Positions 53,621-61,305 of a DNA stretch of 64,000 nucleotides are shown here, one piece after another. Origin of the DNA: Marivita sp051251565 (GTDB taxonomy: Bacteria > Pseudomonadota > Alphaproteobacteria > Rhodobacterales > Rhodobacteraceae). The translations under genes and the position numbers were made by a program. The DNA is taken from positions 248,001 through 312,000 of the forward strand of contig NZ_JBPOFB010000004.1 in NCBI RefSeq assembly GCF_051251565.1, given 5' to 3'. How positions within the stretch are numbered: position 1 is the first letter of the stretch; each line of letters begins with the position of its first letter. The notes below the pieces were generated by a model. The model did no database searches. It saw only the letters and a program-made list of their open reading frames with translations, and had not been told where the DNA came from.

Positions 53621-55465
53621 TCACTGAATGACTGCGTGAACGGCGTTGATCGCGGGTCGGTTCACTTCGACCCCGGCGCGGCGTTGCACATCGGTGGCAA
53701 AGGCGCGGAACAGGTCTTCGGCAACGCTGTTGGCGGCTTGGTTGCGCAGGGCTTGGGCCAACATTTCGATATCGGCATCGCTGCGATCGACGGCGTTGAT
53801 GCCGTCAAGACGCAGCACCACGACCTCGCCGATGCCTGCAATCGCGCGGATGTCGCCGATGTCCATCTCGAACACAGCGCGGAGCAGGCCGGGCGTCAGG
53901 TCTGCAAGCTGGGCGTTGCGGCCAAGATCGGTTTCAGTTTGCGGAGTAAGGGCGACATCTTCGAACGTGGCACCGCCCGTCAGCGTTACGGCCAATTCTT
54001 CGGCTTGCACCATCAGTTGCGCGGTTTGTTCGCGGGTGTCCCAGCCTTGGCTTACTTGGTCGATCACGTCTTCAATGGCTTGCGGTGCGGGGGGCTGGAT
54101 GCGGTTCAGACGCATGGCGAAGACGCCACCATCACCAAGCTGCATGACTTCCGGGAAGTCGCCTTCGTCCAATTGGCGCGCGGCTTCGCGGAACGCATCA
54201 TACGCAGCGATTTCGCCATCGGCTCCGGGGAACCAGTCGATCTGCCCGATGCGGGCCTCGGTCGTGTCGGCGATTTCTTCAAGCGTGGCACCGGCGGCCA
54301 GTTCGTCGTCAATGGATTGCGCCAGCGTTTCGATCACGCGCCGGGCACGGTCAAGCGCCAGTTCGCCGCGCAGGTCGGGGCGGGCGTCGTCGAACGACGT
54401 GTTTTGCGGGTCGAGCACGGCGTTGATCCGGTAGAGCGCGGGACCAAGGTTTGACGGCAGTGGGCCAACAACGGCGCCGGTTTCGGCGGCGAAGACATCG
54501 TCGCCAGCGCCGTCCAGCATCTCGGGTGTGACGTCGCCCATATCCACATCCGACAGCGCGAGGCCACGTTCAATGACAAGGTCTTCAAACGTGAAATCGG
54601 GGCCAAGACGGGTCAGCGCGTCGGCGGCATCTGCGTCGGTGTTGAAGACAAGGCGTTCCACAAGGCGGCGTTCGGGCAGGTTGAATTCGTCAAACCGTTC
54701 GTCATAGGCGGCGCGCATGGCGTCTTCGTCCACATCGACCGTATCGACGATCATCTCGGGGGTGATCCACGCATAGGTGATGTCGCGCAGTTCAGGCAGC
54801 GTGTAGCTGGCGATATTGTCTTCATAATAGGCTTGCAGGTCGGCCTCGGACGGTTCGGGCAGGCCGGTTTGCAGGTTCGACCCGGTCAGCCGCGCCCATG
54901 TAAAGTCGCGGGTTTCGCCGGTGTAGGCGAGCAGCGTGTCGACATAGGTGTCGGGCAAGGTGTTGCCCGCGACCAGCGCGCTTTGCAGGATCGTGCGTGC
55001 GGTGTCATCGCGCAGCTGCTCTTCGAATTCCGATTCCGACAGCCCCTGATTGCGCAGCGCAAAGCTGTAGGCTTCGCGGTTGAAGCTGCCATCTGCGCTT
55101 TGGAAAGACGGAACTTGCAGCAGTTGTTCGGCCACCACCTCGTCGCCAACGGACAAGCTGATTACGGCCGCCTCATTATCGAGGCCACGCGCCGTGATGA
55201 GCTGGGCCAGAACCTGGCGATCAAGGCCGATGGCCTGGGCTTCGGACAGCGGCACGGCGCGACCGGCTTGGGCGGCGAAAGCGTTGATCTCGGTGCGCAG
55301 GTTGCGCAGGTAGGCGTCGGTTGACACTTCTTTTTCGCCCACGGTCGCCACGCTGCGGGCAGTGCCAGACAGGCTGGTTGCGCCAAAGCCTGCGAGGCCG
55401 ATGATTAGAAGCCCCATCAGGATCCAGATGAAGGTCTTTGACAGCTTGCCTTTGCCCATGGCCAT
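53621..55465 (-). CDS. ppiD: Periplasmic chaperone PpiD (SurA/PpiD-like peptidyl-prolyl isomerase)
   Basis: PpiD is an inner-membrane anchored chaperone near the SecYEG exit. The 614-residue protein has one N-terminal helix (residues 10-30), a SurA_N-like region, and a parvulin (PPIC) domain (about 250-360). The PPIC motif is degenerate, as in many PpiD proteins. It is followed by trpE after 4 nt. Confidence 0.88.
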   Translation of the reverse strand: MAMGKGKLSKTFIWILMGLLIIGLAGFGATSLSGTARSVATVGEKEVSTDAYLRNLRTEINAFAAQAGRAVPLSEAQAIGLDRQVLAQLITARGLDNEAAVISLSVGDEVVAEQLLQVPSFQSADGSFNREAYSFALRNQGLSESEFEEQLRDDTARTILQSALVAGNTLPDTYVDTLLAYTGETRDFTWARLTGSNLQTGLPEPSEADLQAYYEDNIASYTLPELRDITYAWITPEMIVDTVDVDEDAMRAAYDERFDEFNLPERRLVERLVFNTDADAADALTRLGPDFTFEDLVIERGLALSDVDMGDVTPEMLDGAGDDVFAAETGAVVGPLPSNLGPALYRINAVLDPQNTSFDDARPDLRGELALDRARRVIETLAQSIDDELAAGATLEEIADTTEARIGQIDWFPGADGEIAAYDAFREAARQLDEGDFPEVMQLGDGGVFAMRLNRIQPPAPQAIEDVIDQVSQGWDTREQTAQLMVQAEELAVTLTGGATFEDVALTPQTETDLGRNAQLADLTPGLLRAVFEMDIGDIRAIAGIGEVVVLRLDGINAVDRSDADIEMLAQALRNQAANSVAEDLFRAFATDVQRRAGVEVNRPAINAVHAVIQ

Positions 55466-55507
55466 GCGGGTGCGCCCCTTGCTTGGTTGCGATTTGGTGC
55501 GATGTGT

Positions 55508-56704
55508 CTACGCGGCAGAGACAGGGGTCGCAAGGGGCCAGTCGAGGCTGGCCAGTCGGGTGAAGAGCGCCTCGATACCGGCGCGGTCGACATTGGCAAA
55601 AGCGACGCGGAATTGGCGGGCTCCCGATGGGTCCGTGGCGGGGGTGAACATGGTGCCGGGCAGGGCGAGCACGCCGATCTCTTGCACCAGTTTGGGAGCC
55701 AGTGTTGCGCTGCTTTCTGCAAAGGGATGTTCGAGATAGGCGAAATATGCCCCGCATCCCATCAGTCGCCAGCCATTGGCCGCAATGAGGGGCATGTGGT
55801 CTTCGATCGCTGCGCGCCGGTCCAGGATCTCGGCGCGTTCGCCAGCCAGCCAATCGCGCAGGTTTTGCAGCCCCCACAGCGCGGCGCGCTGGCCCAGTTG
55901 CGACGGGCAGATGGCGACCGTGTCGAGGAATTTTTCGATTTCGGACAGGAGGTCTTGGTTTGCGATGATCGCGCCGACGCGGTGGCCTGTCAGGCGGTAG
56001 GCTTTGGAGAAGGAGTAGAGCTGGATCAGGGTGTTGCCCCATGTGACGTCCGACAGCAGGCTGTGTGGCGGGCTGGGGCGGCTGTCGAAATCACGGTAGG
56101 TCTCGTCGACGATGAGCTTGATGCCGGTTTCGCGGGCGAGGTCGAAGAACGCGGAGAGCGTCTCTGCCGGGTATTCGACGCCGCCGGGATTGTTCGGTGT
56201 CACCAGCGCGATGGCGCGGGTTTTTGGTGTGATCAATGCGCGGGCGGCGGTGGGGTTTGGGATCAGATCTGCGCCTGTAGGAAGCGGGACAGCCGTCACG
56301 CCGGACATGTCGAGCCACATTTTATGGTTGAAATACCATGGGGTTGGCAGGATGACTTCATCCCCTTCGGCGCAGATTGACGCGATGGTGGCCGCAAAGG
56401 CCTGATTGCAGCCAGAGGTGATGGCAATCTGATCCGGGGTCGCAATGCCGTGGTAATGTGCTGACCATTGCGCGGCGAGTTCGTGCCGCAGCGCGGGCAA
56501 TCCCAGCACCGGGCCATAGAGATGGGTTTCAGGCAGGTCCAACGCAGCGGCCATGGCGGCGCGCAGCGGGGCTGGAGGCGGATCGACGGGAGCGGCCTGG
56601 CTCACGTTGATAAGCGGTTGGTTGTCCGGGAAGGTCACACCGTCGAGCCAGCGGCGGGCCTCCATCACCGGAGGGGCGAATGTGGTCTTAGTGCGTGATG
56701 TCAT
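55508..56704 (-). CDS. PLP-dependent aminotransferase (class I/II)
   Basis: The 398-residue aminotransferase has the cofactor Lys in LYSFSKAYRLTGHRVG, the NNPGG loop, and the C-terminal carboxylate-binding Arg in RQFRVAFANVD. The fold type I subgroup resembles aspartate or aromatic aminotransferases, but the amino donor and acceptor are not clear. It is upstream of ppiD on the same strand with a 42-nt gap. ATG 56704 has GGAAAG upstream. Confidence 0.88.
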   Translation of the reverse strand: MTSRTKTTFAPPVMEARRWLDGVTFPDNQPLINVSQAAPVDPPPAPLRAAMAAALDLPETHLYGPVLGLPALRHELAAQWSAHYHGIATPDQIAITSGCNQAFAATIASICAEGDEVILPTPWYFNHKMWLDMSGVTAVPLPTGADLIPNPTAARALITPKTRAIALVTPNNPGGVEYPAETLSAFFDLARETGIKLIVDETYRDFDSRPSPPHSLLSDVTWGNTLIQLYSFSKAYRLTGHRVGAIIANQDLLSEIEKFLDTVAICPSQLGQRAALWGLQNLRDWLAGERAEILDRRAAIEDHMPLIAANGWRLMGCGAYFAYLEHPFAESSATLAPKLVQEIGVLALPGTMFTPATDPSGARQFRVAFANVDRAGIEALFTRLASLDWPLATPVSAA

Positions 56705-56754
56705 GCCGGTCTTTCCACATTGAGCGCCTTCGGCGCGCTGATTTGTCTGATCTG

Positions 56755-56813
56755 AGGGGCGCTGCCCCTCGGCGCGTTGCGCCTCACCCCGAGGTATTTG
56801 TCGCCCAAAGAAA
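56755..56813 (-). repeat. Intergenic repeat, copy B (after the xanthine phosphoribosyltransferase gene)
   Basis: This is the second copy of the element at 52035-52096. On the minus strand it starts 5 nt after the gpt stop with TTTCTTTGGGC, then AAATACCTCGGGG, and ends in the hairpins GGCGCAACGCGCC and AGGGGCAGCGCCCCT. Stem sequences differ from copy A by compensatory changes, so structure is conserved. Confidence 0.75.
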
Positions 56814-56818
56814 CCGCG

Positions 56819-57322
56819 TCAGTCTGTACCGCGATAGGGTTCCACGTATTGCAGGGCCATGTCCCATGGGAAGAAAATCCAGGTGTCCTGACTGACTTCG
56901 GTGATGAAGGTGTTGACCTGCGGGCGGCCCATCGGCTTGGCGTAGACGGTGGCGATATGGGCATTGGGCATGTGCTTGCGCACGACTTCGAGCGTTTTGC
57001 CGGTGTCGACCAGATCATCCACCACCAGAACGCCGGTGCCGTCGCCGACGACGGACATGTCGGGGGATTTGATCACCCGCGGTTCGGTTTGGGACTGATG
57101 GTTGTAGCTTTTCACGCTGATTGTATCGACCATGCGAATGTCGAGTTCGCGCGCGACGATCATCGCCGGGGCCATGCCGCCTCGGGTGATGGCGACCACA
57201 GCGCGCCAGCCACCATCATCGGGACCTTCGCCCTGAAGCCGCCACGCAAGGGCGCGGGCGTCGCGGTGCAGTTGGTCCCAGCTGACGTGGAACCCTTTCT
57301 CGTGGGGAAGTCGGTCAGTCAT
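56819..57322 (-). CDS. gpt: Xanthine phosphoribosyltransferase
   Basis: The enzyme salvages xanthine and guanine to XMP and GMP. The 167-residue protein has the PRPP loop VLVVDDLVDTGKTL and the family-typical IVARELDIRMVDTISVKSY. ATG 57322 (MTDRLPHEKGFHVSWDQLHRD) is chosen. It complements the hpt and guaA genes in the window. Confidence 0.93.
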   Translation of the reverse strand: MTDRLPHEKGFHVSWDQLHRDARALAWRLQGEGPDDGGWRAVVAITRGGMAPAMIVARELDIRMVDTISVKSYNHQSQTEPRVIKSPDMSVVGDGTGVLVVDDLVDTGKTLEVVRKHMPNAHIATVYAKPMGRPQVNTFITEVSQDTWIFFPWDMALQYVEPYRGTD

Positions 57323-57341
57323 GGCAGGCTCCTTTTTTATG

Positions 57342-57944
57342 TCAGCGTCCGAACAAAAGGCGCAGTCCAAGCGCGCCAAGGATTACGGAAGCTGTGCGGT
57401 CGATCATGGGTTTGAGCCGCAGATATCCGGCGCGGGCAGGGCCGCTGGACAGGCAGGCGGCAAACAAGGTGTAGACGATCAGTTCAACTACAAAGTGGTT
57501 CAGAACGATCAGGCCCTTTTGCCCAAGGCTGAGATCAGGTGGAAAGATCACCACCAGAACGGCACCGGCAAACAAGATGGATTTCGGATTTGCGGCGTTG
57601 ATCAGCAGGCCGCCCAGAAACGCGCGGGCACCGGGATTGGCGCTGTCTGCGACCGGTGTGTGGGCGTGCTGCCAGAGCTGTACTGCAACCCATAGCAGGT
57701 AAAGCGCCCCTGCGATCTTAAGCGCAAGATAGGCCCACGGCACCACGGCAAAGACTGCGTTGAGGCCGAGCAAGGCTGCCCCAGTCCAGAGCGCCGCCAT
57801 CAGCCCAAGCCCAGCCCCTGTGGCCACCCCCGTGGCAAAGCCACCGGCCACGGATTGGCGCAATGCGTACAGCAGCGCCGGGCCTGGGGCTGCCATGGCG
57901 GCCAGCAGGGTCAGGTTGAAGGCGATGAATTGGGCCGTGGTCAT
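57342..57944 (-). CDS. LysE-family translocator
   Basis: The 200-residue membrane protein has six helices and the LysE/RhtB signature (PGPALLYALRQSVAGGFATGVATGAGLG near the N-terminus, read in parts). It probably exports an amino acid or homoserine-like compound. It lies 19 nt upstream of the gpt start and 7 nt downstream of fabI, so fabI-lysE-gpt may be one transcript. Confidence 0.87.
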   Translation of the reverse strand: MTTAQFIAFNLTLLAAMAAPGPALLYALRQSVAGGFATGVATGAGLGLMAALWTGAALLGLNAVFAVVPWAYLALKIAGALYLLWVAVQLWQHAHTPVADSANPGARAFLGGLLINAANPKSILFAGAVLVVIFPPDLSLGQKGLIVLNHFVVELIVYTLFAACLSSGPARAGYLRLKPMIDRTASVILGALGLRLLFGR

Positions 57945-57951
57945 GGGGCCT

Positions 57952-58758
57952 TTATTCCTTGCTCATGTCCGGGGCATCAACGGCTTTCATGCCGACGACA
58001 TGATATCCCGCGTCAACATGGTGGGTTTCGCCAGTGACACCAGATCCGAGGTCCGACAGCAGGTAAAGTGCGGATTTGCCCACATCGTCGATGGTCACGT
58101 TGCGGCGCAGTGGCGAATTGTATTCGTTCCACTTCATGATGTAGCGAAAATCGCCAATGCCGGAGGCGGCCAGTGTCTTGATCGGACCAGCAGAGATGGC
58201 GTTGACGCGGATGCCGTCTTTACCAAGGTCTTCGGCGAGGTAGCGGACAGAGCTTTCGAGTGCGGCTTTGGCCACGCCCATCACATTGTAATGCGGCATG
58301 ATCCGCTCTGCACCGTAATACGTCATGGTGAGCGCTGCGCCGCCATTGGTCATCATCTTTTCTGCGCGCTGCATGACGGCGGTGAAGGAATAGACCGAGA
58401 TGTCCATGGTCATCATGAAATTGTCGCGGCTTGTGTCAACGTACCGTCCGCGCAGTTCATTCTTATCGGAAAAGCCAATGGCATGGACAATGAAATCCAG
58501 GCTGTCCCAACGGGTCTTGAGGGCATCAAACAACGAATCGATTGATGCACCGTCGCCGACATCGCAGGGCAGAACGATGTCTGATCCAAGCTGTGCAGCA
58601 AGCGGATCAACGCGTTTTTTCAACGCATCGCCCTGATAGGAAAAAGCAAGCTCTGCGCCTGCGTCGCCAAGCGCGCGCGCAATGCCCCATGCGATGGATT
58701 TGTCATTGGCGAGGCCCATGATAAGCCCGCGCTTTCCCGCCATAATTTCGCTTTTCAT
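57952..58758 (-). CDS. fabI: Enoyl-[acyl-carrier-protein] reductase (NADH) FabI
   Basis: FabI does the last step of fatty acid elongation. The 268-residue SDR-like protein has GLANDKSIAWGIARAL as cofactor site and the catalytic Tyr and Lys in TYYGAERIMPHYNVMGVAKAALE. This is the target of triclosan-type inhibitors. An AAGGCGAC site precedes the ATG. Confidence 0.95.
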   Translation of the reverse strand: MKSEIMAGKRGLIMGLANDKSIAWGIARALGDAGAELAFSYQGDALKKRVDPLAAQLGSDIVLPCDVGDGASIDSLFDALKTRWDSLDFIVHAIGFSDKNELRGRYVDTSRDNFMMTMDISVYSFTAVMQRAEKMMTNGGAALTMTYYGAERIMPHYNVMGVAKAALESSVRYLAEDLGKDGIRVNAISAGPIKTLAASGIGDFRYIMKWNEYNSPLRRNVTIDDVGKSALYLLSDLGSGVTGETHHVDAGYHVVGMKAVDAPDMSKE

Positions 58759-58927
58759 GTCGCCTTGCCTTTTGTCTGTTCAGCTTCATGTCGTTTAGGC
58801 GAAGCATGCTTGCCCGGCAAGGCTGTCTGTGTCCGTGTGTCTGGCGCAATCCTGAGGTTACATAACGTCGCTGTGGACAACCCAGCATGTCGTCCGATAC
58901 GCCGAGGCCGAGCCGTAGGAGGTTAAA

Positions 58928-59533
58928 ATGAGTGATCGATCAGGGATATTTGCAGGGGATGATCCGTTTGTGATCGCCCGCAAATGGTTGTCTGAGGCAG
59001 AAGAGGCCGAGATCAACGACCCCAATGCGATTGCGCTGTCGACCGTAGATGCGGATGGCATGCCGAATGTGCGCATGGTTTTACTCAAAGAGATCGAAGA
59101 TGACGCCTTTGTCTTTTACACGAATTACGACAGTCGGAAGGGGCAGGAGATCACCGCGGCTGGGAAGGCGGCTTTTGTCATGCATTGGAAATCCTTGCAT
59201 CGGCAAATCCGGGTCAGGGGCACGGTCACCCGCGAAGACGGTGAAAAGGCCGATGCATATTACGCGTCGCGGTCTTTGAAGAGCCGTTTGGGGGCGTGGG
59301 CCTCGAAGCAATCGCAACCCCTTGGGTCTCGCACCGAGTTGATGGCCGAGGTTGCAAAACTCACTACCAAGCTGGGTACAAGTCCGAAGCGACCGCCGTT
59401 CTGGGGCGGTTTTCGGATAGAGCCAACTGAAATCGAGTTCTGGGCTGATGGGTCTTTCAGGTTACACGATCGGTTCAGGTGGGTCAGGCGTGACGCGGAA
59501 AAGTCATGGGAAATCAGTCGTTTGAATCCCTGA
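58928..59533 (+). CDS. pdxH: Pyridoxamine 5'-phosphate oxidase
   Basis: PdxH makes pyridoxal phosphate with FMN. The 201-residue protein has NAIALSTVDADGMPNVRMVLLK, FYTNYDSRKGQEI, and the C-terminal RLHDRFRWVR and WEISRLNP signature. A near-perfect AGGAGG site is 5 nt upstream of the start. Confidence 0.96.
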   Translation: MSDRSGIFAGDDPFVIARKWLSEAEEAEINDPNAIALSTVDADGMPNVRMVLLKEIEDDAFVFYTNYDSRKGQEITAAGKAAFVMHWKSLHRQIRVRGTVTREDGEKADAYYASRSLKSRLGAWASKQSQPLGSRTELMAEVAKLTTKLGTSPKRPPFWGGFRIEPTEIEFWADGSFRLHDRFRWVRRDAEKSWEISRLNP

Positions 59534-59636
59534 CGTTCACGTTACGTGAATTGCAGGGTGGAAATATAGCCGTTTTTTCATGTAGTTTTGCCTTGAAAAC
59601 CGAGCATGGGACGCCGACACTGTTGGTGGGAATTTG

Positions 59637-60176
59637 ATGTTGGACAGAAACGTGGAACAAACACGACAACCTGACACACGGGTCGCAGGGTATGTGAAAT
59701 GGTTTGACCCTGCGAAAGGGTTTGGCTTTCTTGTGTCGGACGAAGGCGGGCCTGATATCCTGCTGCATGCAAACGTGCTTCGAAACTTTGGACAGGGCTC
59801 GGTTGCGGACGGGGCGCGGATCAGCGTCGCTGTTCAAACGACCACTCGGGGATTGCAGGCGGTTGAAGTGCTTGAGATCGCACCGCCCGACCGGTCGGAC
59901 GTTGCACCCCTTGAAGAGTTTACCGGCGTGTCACCCGAAGAGATCGCGGCCGCGCCGTTGGAACCAGCTCGGGTGAAGTGGTTCGACAAAGCCAAGGGCT
60001 TTGGCTTTGCCAACGTTTATGGCCGGTCCGAAGACATCTTTATCCATGTCGAGGTCTTGCGCCGTTCCGGTCTTTCGGATTTGCTCCCGGGCGAAGCGCT
60101 GGCGTTGCGATCCATCGAAAGCAATCGCGGGCGCATGGCGGTAGAGGTGCTCGCATGGGAAAGTGGTGTGGAATAG
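59637..60176 (+). CDS. Protein with two cold-shock domains
   Basis: The 179-residue protein has two CSDs. The first (about residues 17-82) has GYVKWFDPAKGFGFLVSD, and the second (about 112-178) has ARVKWFDKAKGFGFANV with EDIFIHVEVLR. The RNP1-like KGFGF motif is intact in both. Between them lies an acidic Pro-rich linker. The start is ATG 59637; a TTG lies just before it. It overlaps the DUF192 gene by 22 nt, and the pair is common in Rhodobacterales. It probably binds RNA or single-stranded DNA. Confidence 0.9.
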   Translation: MLDRNVEQTRQPDTRVAGYVKWFDPAKGFGFLVSDEGGPDILLHANVLRNFGQGSVADGARISVAVQTTTRGLQAVEVLEIAPPDRSDVAPLEEFTGVSPEEIAAAPLEPARVKWFDKAKGFGFANVYGRSEDIFIHVEVLRRSGLSDLLPGEALALRSIESNRGRMAVEVLAWESGVE

Positions 60177-60631
60177 CAGCGGTCTTTGCGGTTGTCGCAT
60201 CACAGGCAATCGCAGACGAACCCTGTAGGTCCGATACTGTTTTTCTGAAAGGCGATTGGGGCAGTGCCCGAATTTCCGTGGATGTTGCAGACACGCCTGA
60301 ACGTCGAAGTCGCGGACTGATGTTTGTGGAAAGCATGCCGCGTATGAGTGGCATGCTTTTTGTATACGATCGCCCTCAGCTGGTCACCTTTTGGATGAAG
60401 AACACGCTGATCCCGTTGGACATGATTTTTGCCGACGCTTCGGGTGTGGTGCAGCGCGTGCATGACAATGCGGTGCCCGGCGATCTGACAAGCATACCAG
60501 GCGGCGATGCCATCCAGTATGTGTTGGAAATCAATGGGGGTATGGCCGAGCTGCTTGGAATCGACGCGGGCACAGAGATGCGCCATCCCGCCATTCCTGA
60601 CGCTGTGGCCAGCTGGGCCTGTGCGTTCTGA
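60155..60631 (+). CDS. DUF192 exported protein
   Basis: The 158-residue protein has a short signal peptide (ending AIADEPC; a lipobox is not clear) and a DUF192 domain with RSRGLMFVESMPRMSGMLFVYD and the highly conserved FWMKNTLIPLDMIF. The function of DUF192 is unknown. Start ATG 60155 lies inside the end of the cold-shock gene. Confidence 0.88.
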   Translation: MGKWCGIAAVFAVVASQAIADEPCRSDTVFLKGDWGSARISVDVADTPERRSRGLMFVESMPRMSGMLFVYDRPQLVTFWMKNTLIPLDMIFADASGVVQRVHDNAVPGDLTSIPGGDAIQYVLEINGGMAELLGIDAGTEMRHPAIPDAVASWACAF

Positions 60632-60689
60632 GCAATACTGAAAAAAACCGCTTTTCAATTCCAGCAACGGCCGCTAAACGACGCGCAGT

Positions 60690-60766
60690 CGGGGCGTAGC
60701 GCAGCCTGGTAGCGCGACGGTTTTGGGTACCGTAGGTCGCAAGTTCGAATCTTGCCGTCCCGACCA
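60690..60766 (+). tRNA. tRNA-Pro (UGG)
   Basis: The 77-nt gene has acceptor CGGGGCG / CGTCCCG, discriminator A, encoded CCA, anticodon TGG in loop TTTTGGG, and T-loop TTCGAAT. C1-G72 and the A73 discriminator fit tRNA-Pro. Confidence 0.95.
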
Positions 60767-60945
60767 TTTCACCTTCCATAAAATATGAGCGGTGCATCTT
60801 TGGGTGCGCCGATTGCAGCGAACACGCGCTCAGTTCTTTTGCGGCGTTTGATGTGTGCCACATTTGGTGCACTGAACCGAGTCGCTGACACGGAAAATGG
60901 CCCGACTCGGGGCCGCGAAATGGGTTCATCCGCTTGGTCAAAGCC

Positions 60946-61019
60946 TGTGGATAACTTTCTGAGGGCACTTGGAATTTTATCCAATTGTTATCCACAGAGC
61001 TATACCAAGGGCATCCACA
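60946..61019. promoter_or_regulatory. DnaA-box cluster upstream of nrdJ
   Basis: Perfect 9-mers are TGTGGATAA at 60946-60954 (reverse) and TTATCCACA at 60988-60996 (forward). Near matches are TTATCCAAT at 60977-60985 and GCATCCACA at 61011-61019. Four sites in 74 nt is a strong cluster. In E. coli DnaA acts directly on the nrdAB promoter; a similar link is inferred here. Confidence 0.55.
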
Positions 61020-61141
61020 GCTGAATCACCACCTCTTGTGTCTTCGGTGTCGGTCAACCCAAAATCTATGCCAAAAATGGTAAAAAACGTGTTGACGAGT
61101 CTGTGAGAGATACGCCAGTTTGTGCAGGTCGATGCGATCAA

Positions 61142-61157
61142 CCACAACATATAGTGT
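61142..61157 (+). promoter_or_regulatory. NrdR-box-like site upstream of nrdJ
   Basis: CCACAACATATAGTGT matches the NrdR consensus (ACACwATATATwGTGT) in about 14 of 16 positions. NrdR represses ribonucleotide reductase genes in most bacteria. A second box at the usual spacing was not found. Confidence 0.5.
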
Positions 61158-61305
61158 TTAGTGTCGGCAACAGGGACGAAACTACCGATCATAGGCTTTC
61201 AGGGGCTTAGCTGCGCGTTTTCGAATGCGCAGTCGGAACTTTCGTGCCTATCGCGGCCCCGTTGTGGGTCATGGGGTAGACACAGTAAAAAATGAGACCG
61301 GTGCG

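Larger units (their letters stand above)
60767..61305. other. 539-nt control region between tRNA-Pro and nrdJ
   Basis: No convincing gene lies here. Two weak ORFs (60785-61024 plus strand, 60769-60984 minus strand) lack ribosome-binding sites and recognisable products. The region has the DnaA boxes at 60946-61019 and the NrdR-like box at 61142-61157. Confidence 0.6.

Noticed and set aside
60946..61019. Chromosomal origin of replication
   Set aside because: DnaA boxes are present, but there is no AT-rich unwinding element with them, and typical origin neighbours (dnaA, hemE, parA, gidA) are missing.
60785..61024. 79-codon ORF in the region before nrdJ
   Set aside because: No ribosome-binding site, no recognisable domain, and it runs through the DnaA-box cluster. 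Considered non-coding.
61024..61305. Possible cobalamin riboswitch before nrdJ
   Set aside because: The conserved B12-box was not found, and B12-dependent nrdJ genes are not usually controlled this way. NrdR and DnaA sites are better supported.
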